64,000 nt of DNA from positions 15,221,835 to 15,285,834 of the forward strand of contig OZ038527.1 in the NCBI GenBank assembly GCA_964036665.1. The letters run 5' to 3'. Below are positions 29,545 through 40,400 of this stretch, in pieces; positions within the stretch are counted from its first letter, which is position 1; each line of letters opens with the position of its first letter. A model generated the notes under the pieces. It made no database searches. It saw nothing but the letters and a program-made list of their open reading frames with translations, and was not told where the DNA came from. The translations under genes and the position numbers were made by a program. Origin of the DNA: Gordius sp. MW1. Its lineage: Eukaryota; Nematomorpha; Gordioida; Gordea; Gordiidae.

Positions 29545-30405
29545 AAACAACACCCCAAAATAGGCGAATGTACTCAAACGAAAAAACGAACCGGACCAGG
29601 GGCTAACTATATATACCTATTTTTGTTAAATTTTCACGATCCCCTTTTTAAAATATAAATACTTTCGGAATTCACTTATTTAAAAATAACAAGTTTTATA
29701 AATAAATTACAAACAAAAATTTATATGGTTTTATTATGTTGTAAAGTTAAATATAATAATAAGATTTGATGAACATCATAAAAAACACCATTTTTATATA
29801 TTAAAATAAAAAGGTTTCGCCCCCACTAATAGCTAGGCCCGTCCCGAGCCCTTTTTATTACCATAACGCTCGTCCAAGCTCGCAATTTATAACAAAATGT
29901 CCATCCATGCTCGGCTTTGGAGGTGACAGCAGTATTTCCTTTAATAAAGTTAGCTGTATCACGATCATTAAAAAGTAGACAATGAATTTACTAATGTCAT
30001 AAAATTGTTGCAAATATAATATTTAAATTGGTCGCCTTATGTAATTGTCATTTTAAGAGCTAGATAAATTCTTTTAAGGAAAATTGGTGGGTTAGGGTGT
30101 CACAAAGTTGTTACAACTAAAATATTAAAATTTGTCAACCCATCATGGTGACAATTTTGACAATTGTCATTTATATAGCTTAAAAAACTTTGTAACGAAA
30201 ATTGGTGAGTTAAGATGTCACAAAGCTATTTTTAAAAAAATTTTATTGTCAAATCATCTTGTGACCTTTGCTAAATAGAATAATTGCACTTGTTTATTTT
30301 AATTAATATATTTTATCTTGGTTATCTATAGTAATAACTTATTTTAAATACCTTATAAACCATAATATGGCTTTCACCTAATGATTAATTTTAATGAGAA
30401 CAAAT
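29545..30405. other. AT-rich spacer, no gene seen
   Basis: No supported gene. A diverged tandem duplication lies at about 30060-30250 (GGAAAATTGGTGGGTTAGGGTGTCACAAAG and CGAAAATTGGTGAGTTAAGATGTCACAAAG, each followed by a TGTCA-rich part). Confidence 0.45.
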
Positions 30406-30410
30406 TATTG

Positions 30411-31627
30411 TGCTCAGTAATTAATTCATTTTTTGCTTAGTAGAATATTCAAATGCTCAGTAGAATAAACAAATGCTCAGTAGAATAATTAAATGCTCGG
30501 TAAATAATTTAATGTTCAGTAAATAATTTAATGTTCAGTTATTTAATTATTTGTTCAGTATAAAATTCATTTGTTCAGTTTTTTATTCATATCTTGCTCA
30601 GTAATTTTTATATTTATGCAAAGTAACTAAGAATTAGTTTTAATAATAAATCCTAGAGCGAGATTTCAACCCGAAATATCTAAGTAAGAGTCTTGCGTGT
30701 TTCCCATGGAGTCAGAGTGCTCGACTGAAAAGTGGTTTATTTTCGTTTATATGTTAATTAAAATACATTTTATTTCATAAACTACCTCCTCCAAGTGCAA
30801 TTGTCCATCGTTTTATAAACAATGTATTTGCAAACATGTCGTTGGGTTGGCAATAATACTTAAATTTTGCCAATCGCCTAAAGAAGCCAAAAGTGTGCCT
30901 TTAGGGCAAAAAAAAGCGAGGCAGACCCTCAAAGGCTAAATCAGTTATTATTGTTCAGTAATGGTAAGTTTAGATTATTTAACATTGATTATATAACAAA
31001 TTTTAGGTTTTTGAAAGGAAAGTTGTCTCTAGCAAAATTTGTCTATTTTTCATTTTAAATTGTTAATTATTATTATTTATCTGTATTTGTAGATATTTGT
31101 GATTATATTCAAATAAATTTTATATTTTCCCTTTATAAATTTTAAGATTGATAAATCTTAACAAAATTTGCAAAAAAAATACAGTATAAACATGTAAAAT
31201 TTAAGAAGGGAAAGGCATAGCATTTAGGAATGGGAATTATAGGTCATTACTTTTCATAGCTTTTTTAATTTGCCATTTATTTATTTGAAGGGAGGACTTA
31301 AAGGGATAAAATACAAGACACTAAGATACCTTATAACCTTTAAAAATTTAACAATCAGGTCTCCAATCTATTTAATTTAGCCAAAAAACTATTTCAATTT
31401 CCACACACTTAATTTAACTTTATTTTTACAAAATATTAGTGCTAAATAGATTAAGATTGATTATTATTTACTAAAATTACTGAGCATTTTTTTGATACTG
31501 AGCATTTTGGATTTATAATTGAGCAATTTTAAGATTATTTACAGAGAATTTTTGAATTTTTTACTGAGCACATTAATAAAATACTGAGCATATTCTACTG
31601 AGCATTTTTGATTTTTTTACTGAGCAT
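30411..31627. mobile_element. Foldback-like element with inverted arrays of the 9-mer TGCTCAGTA
   Basis: The left array (30411-30604) has about ten copies of TGCTCAGTA or close variants, spaced 16-20 bases apart with AT-rich spacers. The right array (31478-31627) has about eight copies of the complement TACTGAGCA. A stray copy lies near 30953. The 0.87 kb centre carries no convincing ORF. Its patch 30650-30722 has a weak tRNA-like B-box on the minus strand. Oppositely oriented short-repeat arrays at both ends suggest a foldback-type transposon. The exact ends and target duplication were not found. Confidence 0.6.
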
Positions 31628-32118
31628 TTAAATAACATCCGTAATTGATTGGCATTTTTTCAATTATAGGGATTAGATTTCTTTGTCGGATTTAGAAGTG
31701 ATATCCACATAAACCTTTCATTACTTAGTCGGGTGTCGGGCTATGTCCATTCTTATATTGTAAAAAATCTTACAAGTTATTTTAAAAAAATTAACCATCC
31801 ATACCATCTTGGCTAGGTGCCTGATCCATAAATATGGGTATTAATAAATTAATGTAAAACAACTTTATACTTTATAATACTAGTGACGGACTTTCAGCGG
31901 CTTTACTTATATCTAAGCCCAACCCATGCATGCTAGGCTATATTAAGACCCGTCCACAGTGCTTTGTTTTTTAAAGGAAAAGCCCGGTTCTCGGGTTGAG
32001 TTTTTATGTCCGGCAAGGCAACGCCGTGCACTTCTCTAAGCAAATTACCTGCAATAATATAAAAAAAAATATAATGAATATATAAAGCTATATAATATAG
32101 AATTGTCAATCCGTTTAT

Positions 32119-32713
32119 GTGAATATTGTTGTATAAAAACGGTGGATTTGTCCTTCACAGAGCGCGATACAACAAATTAAGGAAGTTCGTAGAAAGCGTT
32201 TTAATCGACCGCCTCAAGCCCAAAAAATAAACAAAAATCAACGACTAACCCATCCAATATCATAACCACAAGCACATACATCCACACATATATTTATATA
32301 ATTCAATACGTCTACCTACCCTTTCATTACGCAATACTATTATTTGTTAAGCACAGTTATTACATTTATATATTAAATACCTGTGTTCCCCCTTTTCGGT
32401 TTATTATTAGCTATTTATTTTCGCACCTTTTTCCTAACTTCATGTGTACCTATTCTATTCTTATAAAAGCATCCATCCCTACAATCGCTATGGTTAATTT
32501 CTCGCTATAGCCAGTTTTTGTAATTTTTTTATTTTTTATATTTAATATCATCGTTTTTATACTCACTTTATTTAATTTTTATTTATTGAAATTTTATCTT
32601 CTTTTTTATTTTTTTCCCTGAAGACGAACCACAAGTGTTCAAAATATCGCGTTCCATTTCCCTCTACTCACGTTATCAATCCAAATCCACCGTTTTTATA
32701 CAACAATATTCAT
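32119..32713. mobile_element. 0.6-kb element bounded by a 32-base inverted repeat
   Basis: GTGAATATTGTTGTATAAAA and the following 12 bases (32119-32150) pair with 32682-32713 at 31 of 32 positions. The interior is T-rich with many stops. The plus strand begins with a short possibly coding piece (KLRKFVESVLIDRLKP, about 32178-32225) and ends with PEDEPQVFKISR (about 32618-32653). These look like remnants of a mobile-element ORF, but the family is not certain. Confidence 0.55.
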
Positions 32714-32719
32714 ATAAAG

Positions 32720-33252
32720 CTATTTAATTGAAAAGATTATATTGAGACAACATTAATTTATATGTCGTATAGTGAGTTTACACAAATAAGTAAAAATTAG
32801 AACCTGCATATTGACAAAAGATTAAATCTGTAAAATGACCTATGGTATTGCCCCAATCCCAAATTATATACTATATATATTTGAGTGAAGCTTTGTCTGG
32901 GGATATGGGGTATACGTGTAGTTTTAATTAATTTTCTTTTTTATTGCGTGTTATTACAAAGCGGAAATTTAATATGAATAAGTCGCTTAGTCCATTTAAA
33001 AGTTTATTTAATAATTAACAACCTCTATTGTGCAAAAAAATTATTTTTTTATATTATGGTCATTAAATAATAGCTTGAGGGGGCCAAATTGGCCAGAAAT
33101 TTTTAAGGGCTTAAAGGGCAGGTTTGCTGGTCCCCCTACGCCACTGGATAGGGTAGAGTAATGGGATCATTACAACATTACAAGTTCTAATTTAGTTAGT
33201 CTGTCTTATCTCTGTAAACATATGTGTATCACGTGCCGCATTTTTTTGTGTC
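32720..33252 (+). other. Upstream region of the epsin gene
   Basis: AT-rich. At about 33075-33150 there is a diverged copy of the GGGGCCA/GCCACTGG-type MITE family. A CACGTG E-box lies at 33230-33235, 17 bases before the epsin ATG. No TATA box could be chosen with confidence. Confidence 0.4.
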
Positions 33253-35440
33253 ATGTCAACGGTCGCTCCTATCCGCAGAAACCTTAAGAACGTAATCAAA
33301 AATTATAGTGAAGCTCAAGTAAAAGTTCGTGAAGCAACATCAAATGATCCCTGGGGTCCCAGTAGTTCTTTAATGACAGAAATTGCCGATTATACCTACA
33401 ATGTTGTTGCCTTTTCTGAAATTATGCAAATGATTTGGAAAAGACTTAATGACAATGGGAAAAATTGGCGACACGTGTATAAGGCATTATCATTATTGGA
33501 ATACATAATCAAAACTGGCAATGAAAAGGTTGCCCAACAGTGTAAAGAAAATATATTTACAATTCAAACACTAAAAGACTTTCAATACATTGAGGACAAT
33601 AAAGATCAAGGTTTAAATGTTAGAGAAAAGGCCAAACAGATTGTTGCACTTCTAAAAGATGATGAGCGTCTTAAAAACGAAAGGACCAGAGCTTTAAAAG
33701 CCAAAGAAAGATTTGCTCAAAGCAGTTCAATAGTCGTTAAGGTAATGTTTTAGTCTGTATTTATAATTATTATTTATAGGATTCTGAAAATTTACAGCAA
33801 AATAAAGGTAATTAGTTATTAATTTATCTAACAATGTATTATTAGATTGGGAATCTGCTAGGCCTTCTAATATTGGAGAAGAGGAACTTCAGTTACGTTT
33901 AGCTTTGGCTATGAGTAAAGAAGAAGCTGACAAAGATAAAAAAATAATTCAAGGAGATGATTTAAGATTGAAACTAGCCTTATCTCAAAGTGAGCAGGAT
34001 AAAAAAGATGATTCTGGAATTTTATCTGATGGAAATGTAATTTTTTATTAATCAATGTTTAATCCTTTAATTAGCCATTAATAGACATAAATCCTGAAGA
34101 TAGCTTTTATCCCTGGCAAAGTATTTTTGCGCTAATTTTTATTATTCTAAACCTTAATATTAGACAAAGCCTTTACATCTCAAATTGCACATAAAACAGA
34201 ACCTTTAAGTTTGGATTATATATTCTCAATGAAAGGTATTTTAAACTGTTGTGTGCTACCAATATGTTTTGATTATTATTTGCCCTCTAAATTATAATTA
34301 TAAGATCTTAATATATTTTTAGCTAAGTAATTTTTATTATTGAATCAATATCAGTCAGTGTTTATTATGATTGCTATACTCTGCAAACCTAATATTTTTG
34401 TTATATTTAATTTGATAAATCATGGTGTGGGCAGCATTGGAATTAGAGGGGGAAATAATGATTTAGGGAGGGGCACATTAATTTTTTTTAAATCTTAGCC
34501 ATAGTTTTAATAACATTTAAAAAAAAATTGATTTAGAGGGGGGGGGCAGTTGCCCCTCCCTACCCCTCCCCTTGGCTACATTCATGTGAGAAAGTTATAT
34601 TAAAATATTTCTTTATGCTATATTATTAATTATTCAAAATAAAGGCATGTGAGTGGTATAGGAGATTAGCAGCTTAATATAGACAAAATAGCTTAAGAAA
34701 TTTGTGCTAGCTATTCCTTTAATTTCAGCCAATTTTTGGCATTGAATAGCATTCCCTATACTTTAGTATCAAAACCAAAAACTTAAGAAACATCTTATCC
34801 CCATCATTAACAAGCCACTCAAATAATTATAATTGCTATCAAATCCTTTTTAACAGCCTGGTTGTGTGTGAAATTAATAAAAGCCTACTCCAAGCTTTAA
34901 CTGTGCACCCTTAGATATTAAGTATAACATGCGTTTAAGTTCTGCATTTGCTTTAGAGACATGCAGACTTTAAACTTCTTAAGGGAAAAGGCAGTTATTT
35001 GAATGTTTACATAGGATAGGATACATCTCTTTTGATTAAAATCTATCATGCTATTGTCATTCATAAATATCATTTCCTACTTTTTAAACAATTTTTTTTT
35101 ACTATTTATATTAAATAGGTATTGTTATTGTTAACCTTTTGGATAATGGGCTATTAATTAATGTAATAATGCTTTTTTTATAGATGAAAGGTTTCAAGAC
35201 AATGAACAAGCGACCTCCTCTTATCCCCTCCCATACAATCAGTCATCAAATTTTAGAGATTCTCAAACAAACAAGCTACCTATAGGCTATTTAGCAAAGC
35301 CTACTGTTCCATATAATAGTAACCAGTTGCCTAATATTAGTTACAATAGTAATCAAATGATGCCTACTGTAACTCACTCCCAATCTTTATTTACCTTGCC
35401 ACACTCGACATCTTTTCAGTCCAATAACCCATTTTTGTAA
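33253..35440 (+). CDS. EPN: Epsin: ENTH domain endocytic adaptor, complete, 6 exons
   Basis: Epsin binds PtdIns(4,5)P2 through its ENTH domain and links ubiquitinated cargo to clathrin pits. Exons: 33253-33741, 33780-33807, 33846-34036, 34075-34120, 34164-34235, 35184-35440. All introns are GT-AG and all junctions are in phase, giving 360 codons. Four of the five introns are 38-43 bases. Exon 1 is the ENTH domain (RRNLKNVIKNYSEAQVKVREATSNDPWGPSS..., ending about residue 155). Two ubiquitin-interacting motifs follow: EEELQLRLALAMSKEEAD (184-201) and DDLRLKLALSQSEQDKK (210-226). The protein ends NNPFL, an NPF motif for EH-domain partners. It is much shorter than vertebrate epsins (about 550 residues). 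I see no DPW repeats after the ENTH domain, only a single YPW in exon 4. The start is the ATG that opens the conserved ENTH N-terminus. Frame and splice sites are clean. Confidence 0.96.
34428..34580 (+). repeat. GGCGTAGCCA-family MITE in the last epsin intron
   Basis: It has GGGCAGCATTGGAATTAG, a G-rich stretch, a central AT-rich part and GGGGGGCAGTTGCCCCTCCC, then TTGGCTACATTC at the right. Internal words match the copies at 44028-44178, 44894-45050 and 61140-61280. Confidence 0.6.
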
Positions 35441-37450
35441 AATGTAAATTTTATCAGAATTCTCATGAATTATATTATAATCTTGAATTGTGAACATATT
35501 TTTATAGATAATTTTTTAGGTATACATAATCACCATTAATATTTATATAACAAATTAACAACGTATAATATTCGTTATTCGCGTCTCACATAATTTTTAA
35601 CAATATTTTCGCACCTCTAAAACTCTTTATGTTAGCACATGTTTTGGCCATCTTATTTTACCAAAATTTTAAAGTTATGAATCTTCTATAGGTTATAAAA
35701 AAGTTATATAAAAAAGTCTGGCTGACAATTAGTCTTTGGTCTTTAACCTGACTCGCATGACGCCCAAAGATATTAAAACAACGAGTGAAATGATTTTATT
35801 TTGTTGAAAGATATTATTCAACACATCGAAAGGCTTGTCGTTATTCTCAGAGTAATTTTTAAGTCGGGTTTTATTTTTATTTCTTTGAAGCCTTTCAAGC
35901 AAAACGTTCCATCTGTGATTTAATGTCTTTACTGAGTGATTTTAGAAGTGGTTAGACAAATTTATGTTTTATAATCAGGCATAAATTTTTCGCTCTTATT
36001 CAAGCTTATCTCCAAGTCATATACCAAAAAATTTAATGCATTTTTAATATTTTAACTAATTAAATTCCCTTCTTGATAAATATCTAAAATTTTATCTGTT
36101 ATTGTTAAAGTAATTAAATGTTTTTAAAAACCACACCCGTCCGTGGGTGGGTTTAGACGGGATTTGAAAACAGAAATAGTCAAGGTCTAAAATTCTTTAA
36201 ACTGTTTGATATTATTATATATTTATGGACGCGATAACGAAGAACATACAGAAGCCATTACTGGGTGTATCTGGTATATTGTATGTAAAATCTGTTCTAA
36301 ACGGTTACCTAGATATAGTACAAAAGTTAAAACTCGAAAAAGATGCATTGAGAAGGTCACAAGCATCCAGTTGCTGAATAATGACCGAATGCTCTGATTA
36401 CATTTTCTGACGAAATTTGACATCAAAAAGAGTGAAATAACGACACATCTCTGATGTAATGTGCGTCAAAAAGATGCCAATATGGCTGAGGTAAAGTTTA
36501 CACATCATTCGTACGATCACCGTTACTATAGAGATTTTAAGCATGGACATTAAGCGACATAAAAAAAAGTGAAAAAAACGACAGAGATGAGAATAATAAG
36601 CTGCGAGCTTGATTATATGACGAATGATTACCTTGTGGTAGAAATGATATCTAAAAATATGATAAATGAAATGAGCTTCCCGGTTTCGAAAGCGAAATTT
36701 TGTATCGGCATAAAATATCGCTCTTGGATTTAAAAAAATTATTTTATAAAATAAAACTTCCCCCAGAATTATTAAAAATAATTAAAATGACAAATGTTGA
36801 CCCCATTCAGGATGGAGGGACAAGTAATAGGTCCTAGAACGGTTTTTGGAGGGCTTAATGGATTAATATGGTTGATTCCTTTGTCAAAGAAATATTGCTA
36901 CAAATTTGTCTTGCTTCAAATGGTGGAATTATGATTTATTTAATTTGGAACAATAAAACCGCGAAAAGGTCTACAAATTTTTTTAAAGATCTACTTTTTC
37001 TAATATAACAACATTTATTTATTTGTATTTTATAAAACAGAAACTTGATAATAAAAAGTCAAAGGAACATGTCATGTTTATACTTATCAACAATATGAAG
37101 ATAATTAGCTACAAATTAATAACAGTTTTTTAAAAAAGGCAAAGGAAGGACACAAACAATTTCTAAATAAGCAAAATTTATTAATTTTGATATATAAATC
37201 ATGGTACTGAAGACATTACTACATCACCACAATTTAACGTCTAAACAAAAGTATTAAATAAATTTCCTAGCTTATTAGATATCAGATTAAACCTCATTTG
37301 AAAGAAGACAATTTTTTACATTTTTATTTACACATAACATAAAGTGGTAAATCTCGATCTAAATATATCAAAATCAATAAAACTTTAGTACAAATAACCC
37401 TAAAACAACGTTCGTAAAAGATGTCTGTAGTAAATTAAATGCGTATTTAC
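35441..37450. other. Convergent 3' flank between epsin and LUC7L
   Basis: No gene. It contains the 3' UTR of epsin on the left, a LINE fragment at about 36480-36670, and on the right the 3' UTR of LUC7L, transcribed toward the left. Otherwise AT-rich. Confidence 0.5.
36480..36670 (+). mobile_element. LINE fragment related to 10840-12640
   Basis: ACAGAGATGAGAATAATA (36580-36597) and ATGACGAATGATTACCTTG (36617-36635), plus the TACTATAGAGATTTTAAGCA part near 36525, match 12230-12380 of the larger LINE remnant in order. It is too short and mutated to encode anything. Confidence 0.6.
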
Positions 37451-37461
37451 ATGATTAAAAA

Positions 37462-40400
37462 TTAGCTTCTCGACTTCTTGCTCTTGGAATGAGAACTCTT
37501 TTTATGATGGTGTTTGTGTTTATGCTTGTGTTTGCTGCTGGATTTTTTGGGAGAGGAGGAACGGGATCTCCTTGAAATATTATTAAAAATAGCACGTTAA
37601 AATATGGTTATTTCGATTTCAAACAAGTTGTGTAAAAGGCTTGTATATGGAGGCAATTATAATTCTTAAAACGCGTTTAATTCACATATCTTGATAAAAG
37701 TTTTCAATAAAAATTAAATATTAGCTCAAGCACATGTATAAAAAACATTTCATTATAAAATATATTTATGCGTCTATTAATGATGTATCTTTTATTTTTT
37801 TAAGAAAAAGTATATTAAAGTAAGGTAGTACTGGGTAATAAAAATGATTAGTGAAAACGGCCAAGATCTTTAGTCCTAAGAACTCGTATAAAAGAACCGT
37901 GCACGGACCACTCAAAGCCCGACCCGGCTCGAGAGGTTTTTGGGTCGAAGTTTAACAAATTATTAAAATAATAGTCTTTGGTCCCAAATCGAGCCTGATG
38001 ATCTTACAAAACACGCGTTACAATTTTGATAAACAAGCGATTCCACTGCGCCAGATAATATCAAACTTACAGGCCTCCATCCAAAATCAAATCGACTTTA
38101 AATCACCGCCGATATATGTAAAAAATTAATTTAAAAAAAGTTTGCAATTTCAGGCTCTTCTCGGTAAATAAAGTTAGATAAAAAACCAAACCTTGATGAT
38201 ATTAGCTCTGCTTTTAAATTAGGGAATTAATTTAAAATAATTCACAATCAATGTGTAATGTGGCAACATTTTATAAAACTTTGACAAATTTAATTAAGTA
38301 AATTAACTAATTGAGTAATTCAAAATTAACGAGAAACTTAATTAAAAAAATGAACCCTATTGCGCAAATTAGTAATTAAAAAACAATTAAAATAGTAAGT
38401 TAAATTAAATGAAAAATATATGCAAAACAACAGCGTTAATTTATTCATGGCCCATACATTTTAATATTTACATTTAAATTTCATATTAAACCTGATCTAT
38501 AATAAAATGTGGTACTACACTATTAACATATTTAAAAAAATAAGAATTTTAAGTCAATTAATTGCTCACATTAGATTAATCGTCATCACAAAAGACGCAA
38601 TTCAAATTAAGGTTTTTTCGACAGTTAAGTTTGTTGCACCAAAAGGTGAAAATATATAATCGGTTACGTTTGAAATAAAGTTTAAATAAGCTAGTCCTCT
38701 GAAATAATTGAGGGATAATTCAGAGGGATTTAGTAAAGCTCAAAATTAATGTTGGTAAAGCGTTTACATAAAAAAGGAATAGCTGTTTATTTTAAAAACT
38801 TAAAACAAAATATTAATAAAACTTATCTCACATAAGCTTACATCACTTTATCAATTTTATATATAAATTACTTATTTTATATGTAAATTACTTATTTTAT
38901 AAAGGGCTAATACAATTGTCACGTGGCAACCATAGCCTTTTAGTTTTTCAAACGAAATAATACACATTTACCATTTTTTCGTTAAAGACACTTAAGACAA
39001 AACAAAAATTTGGCAAGAGTGGCATTTACAAAATTGACCTAAAATATACAAGAGCAGCTATAATTAACAACTTATACAGAGCAGCATTATTTAAAAAAGA
39101 TTGTGAGTTTTCCAAGAAGTTATGAACAATCCGTTGATCGGGTTAAATAGAGTGTAGATCTGTCCTGAGGACCTAAACTTTGGTATAGCTAAATTTTCGT
39201 TAAAAGAATATTTATGACAATTTCAACTTATAGTTAAACTTTATTAAGCAAATTTCATGTTTTTATAGCAGTATTTAGTATGACTTACAAAATTTGAAAA
39301 GAGACCCGACCTCTTAGGGGTCCACCGCACTCACCTAACTTGGGGAATGTTAAGGGAGGGGAGGGGTAGAGAACGGTGCCATATCAACTCGCCGAAACCA
39401 TCTTGCCGAATTCACCCTGGGACCTTAACGTCCATCCCCCCATTATCATAAAGAAGGCCCAAAATTGAGTACCTTTTATAATAAATATCAATTTTATTAG
39501 AAAAAATACCTAAATTATAACTTTAATCCGAAATTGAATGATTAATATGCTTTTTTGTTAGGGGACATTTTCTAATTGGGGGACATTTTTTAACATTGGG
39601 ACATTCAATTCGGCAAGATGGTTTTCGGCAAGTTGACGGGCCACCGAGGAAAACAAACAAACCTGCTGCTGCCATAAGGTCTCCTCTCCCCGCTGCTGTC
39701 CCGCTCATCATTCCTCCGCCTAGCCCGGTCCAAATCTCTCAACAGCTTCCGCGGTGGGACGGTAAGCTTGAGCTCGTCCAGCCGTTCCCGTATCTTAATG
39801 AACCCCAAATGCAACTTGCCCCCAAAATGATCGGCGAGCCGTCTTTCGTTGTCGTGAATGCCTAGGTAAGCGGAACATATTTCGCAAACGCGCAGCTTTT
39901 GCTGTTGGTAACTCGACGCCGGCATCGAATTTCGGAATTCATTCTAACACGCCATCGTAATATATATGTGTGTTTTAATATAATGTTTATACTTTATAGC
40001 GGTTGAAAGGTGTATTAAATAGTCTGTCTGGTTCGTAACAGCCTTATCAGGAACCTCGTGAGGACGTGCAATTATTCCTAGCAGAATTGGACTTATTTCA
40101 TTTTTTTATTCAAAATTCATTAACAAAAGTAATGAAAAAGTTAGAATAAAATATTACGGGCTTTTTCACTTAAATGTTTTTTAAATGGGCCGCCACTTTA
40201 ACGGCGATGCTGCTCTTCGTCTTTCAAAAAGGTCAATTAATACATATTCTTAAAACAATAAAAGCGATAAATTAAGCAAACAGACAAACAAAATCACTAA
40301 TTGCAATAAATTCATTATGATTATATATTTAAAAATGGTTATTTTATGCTTTAACCCTGTTGACGAGTCATTTGAATAACTATTATTTTATATACTTAAT

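Noticed and set aside
30411-30604. CRISPR-like regularly spaced repeat
   Set aside because: The units are only 9 bases with 7-11 base AT-rich spacers and an inverted partner array, in an animal genome; this is a transposon-end structure, not CRISPR.
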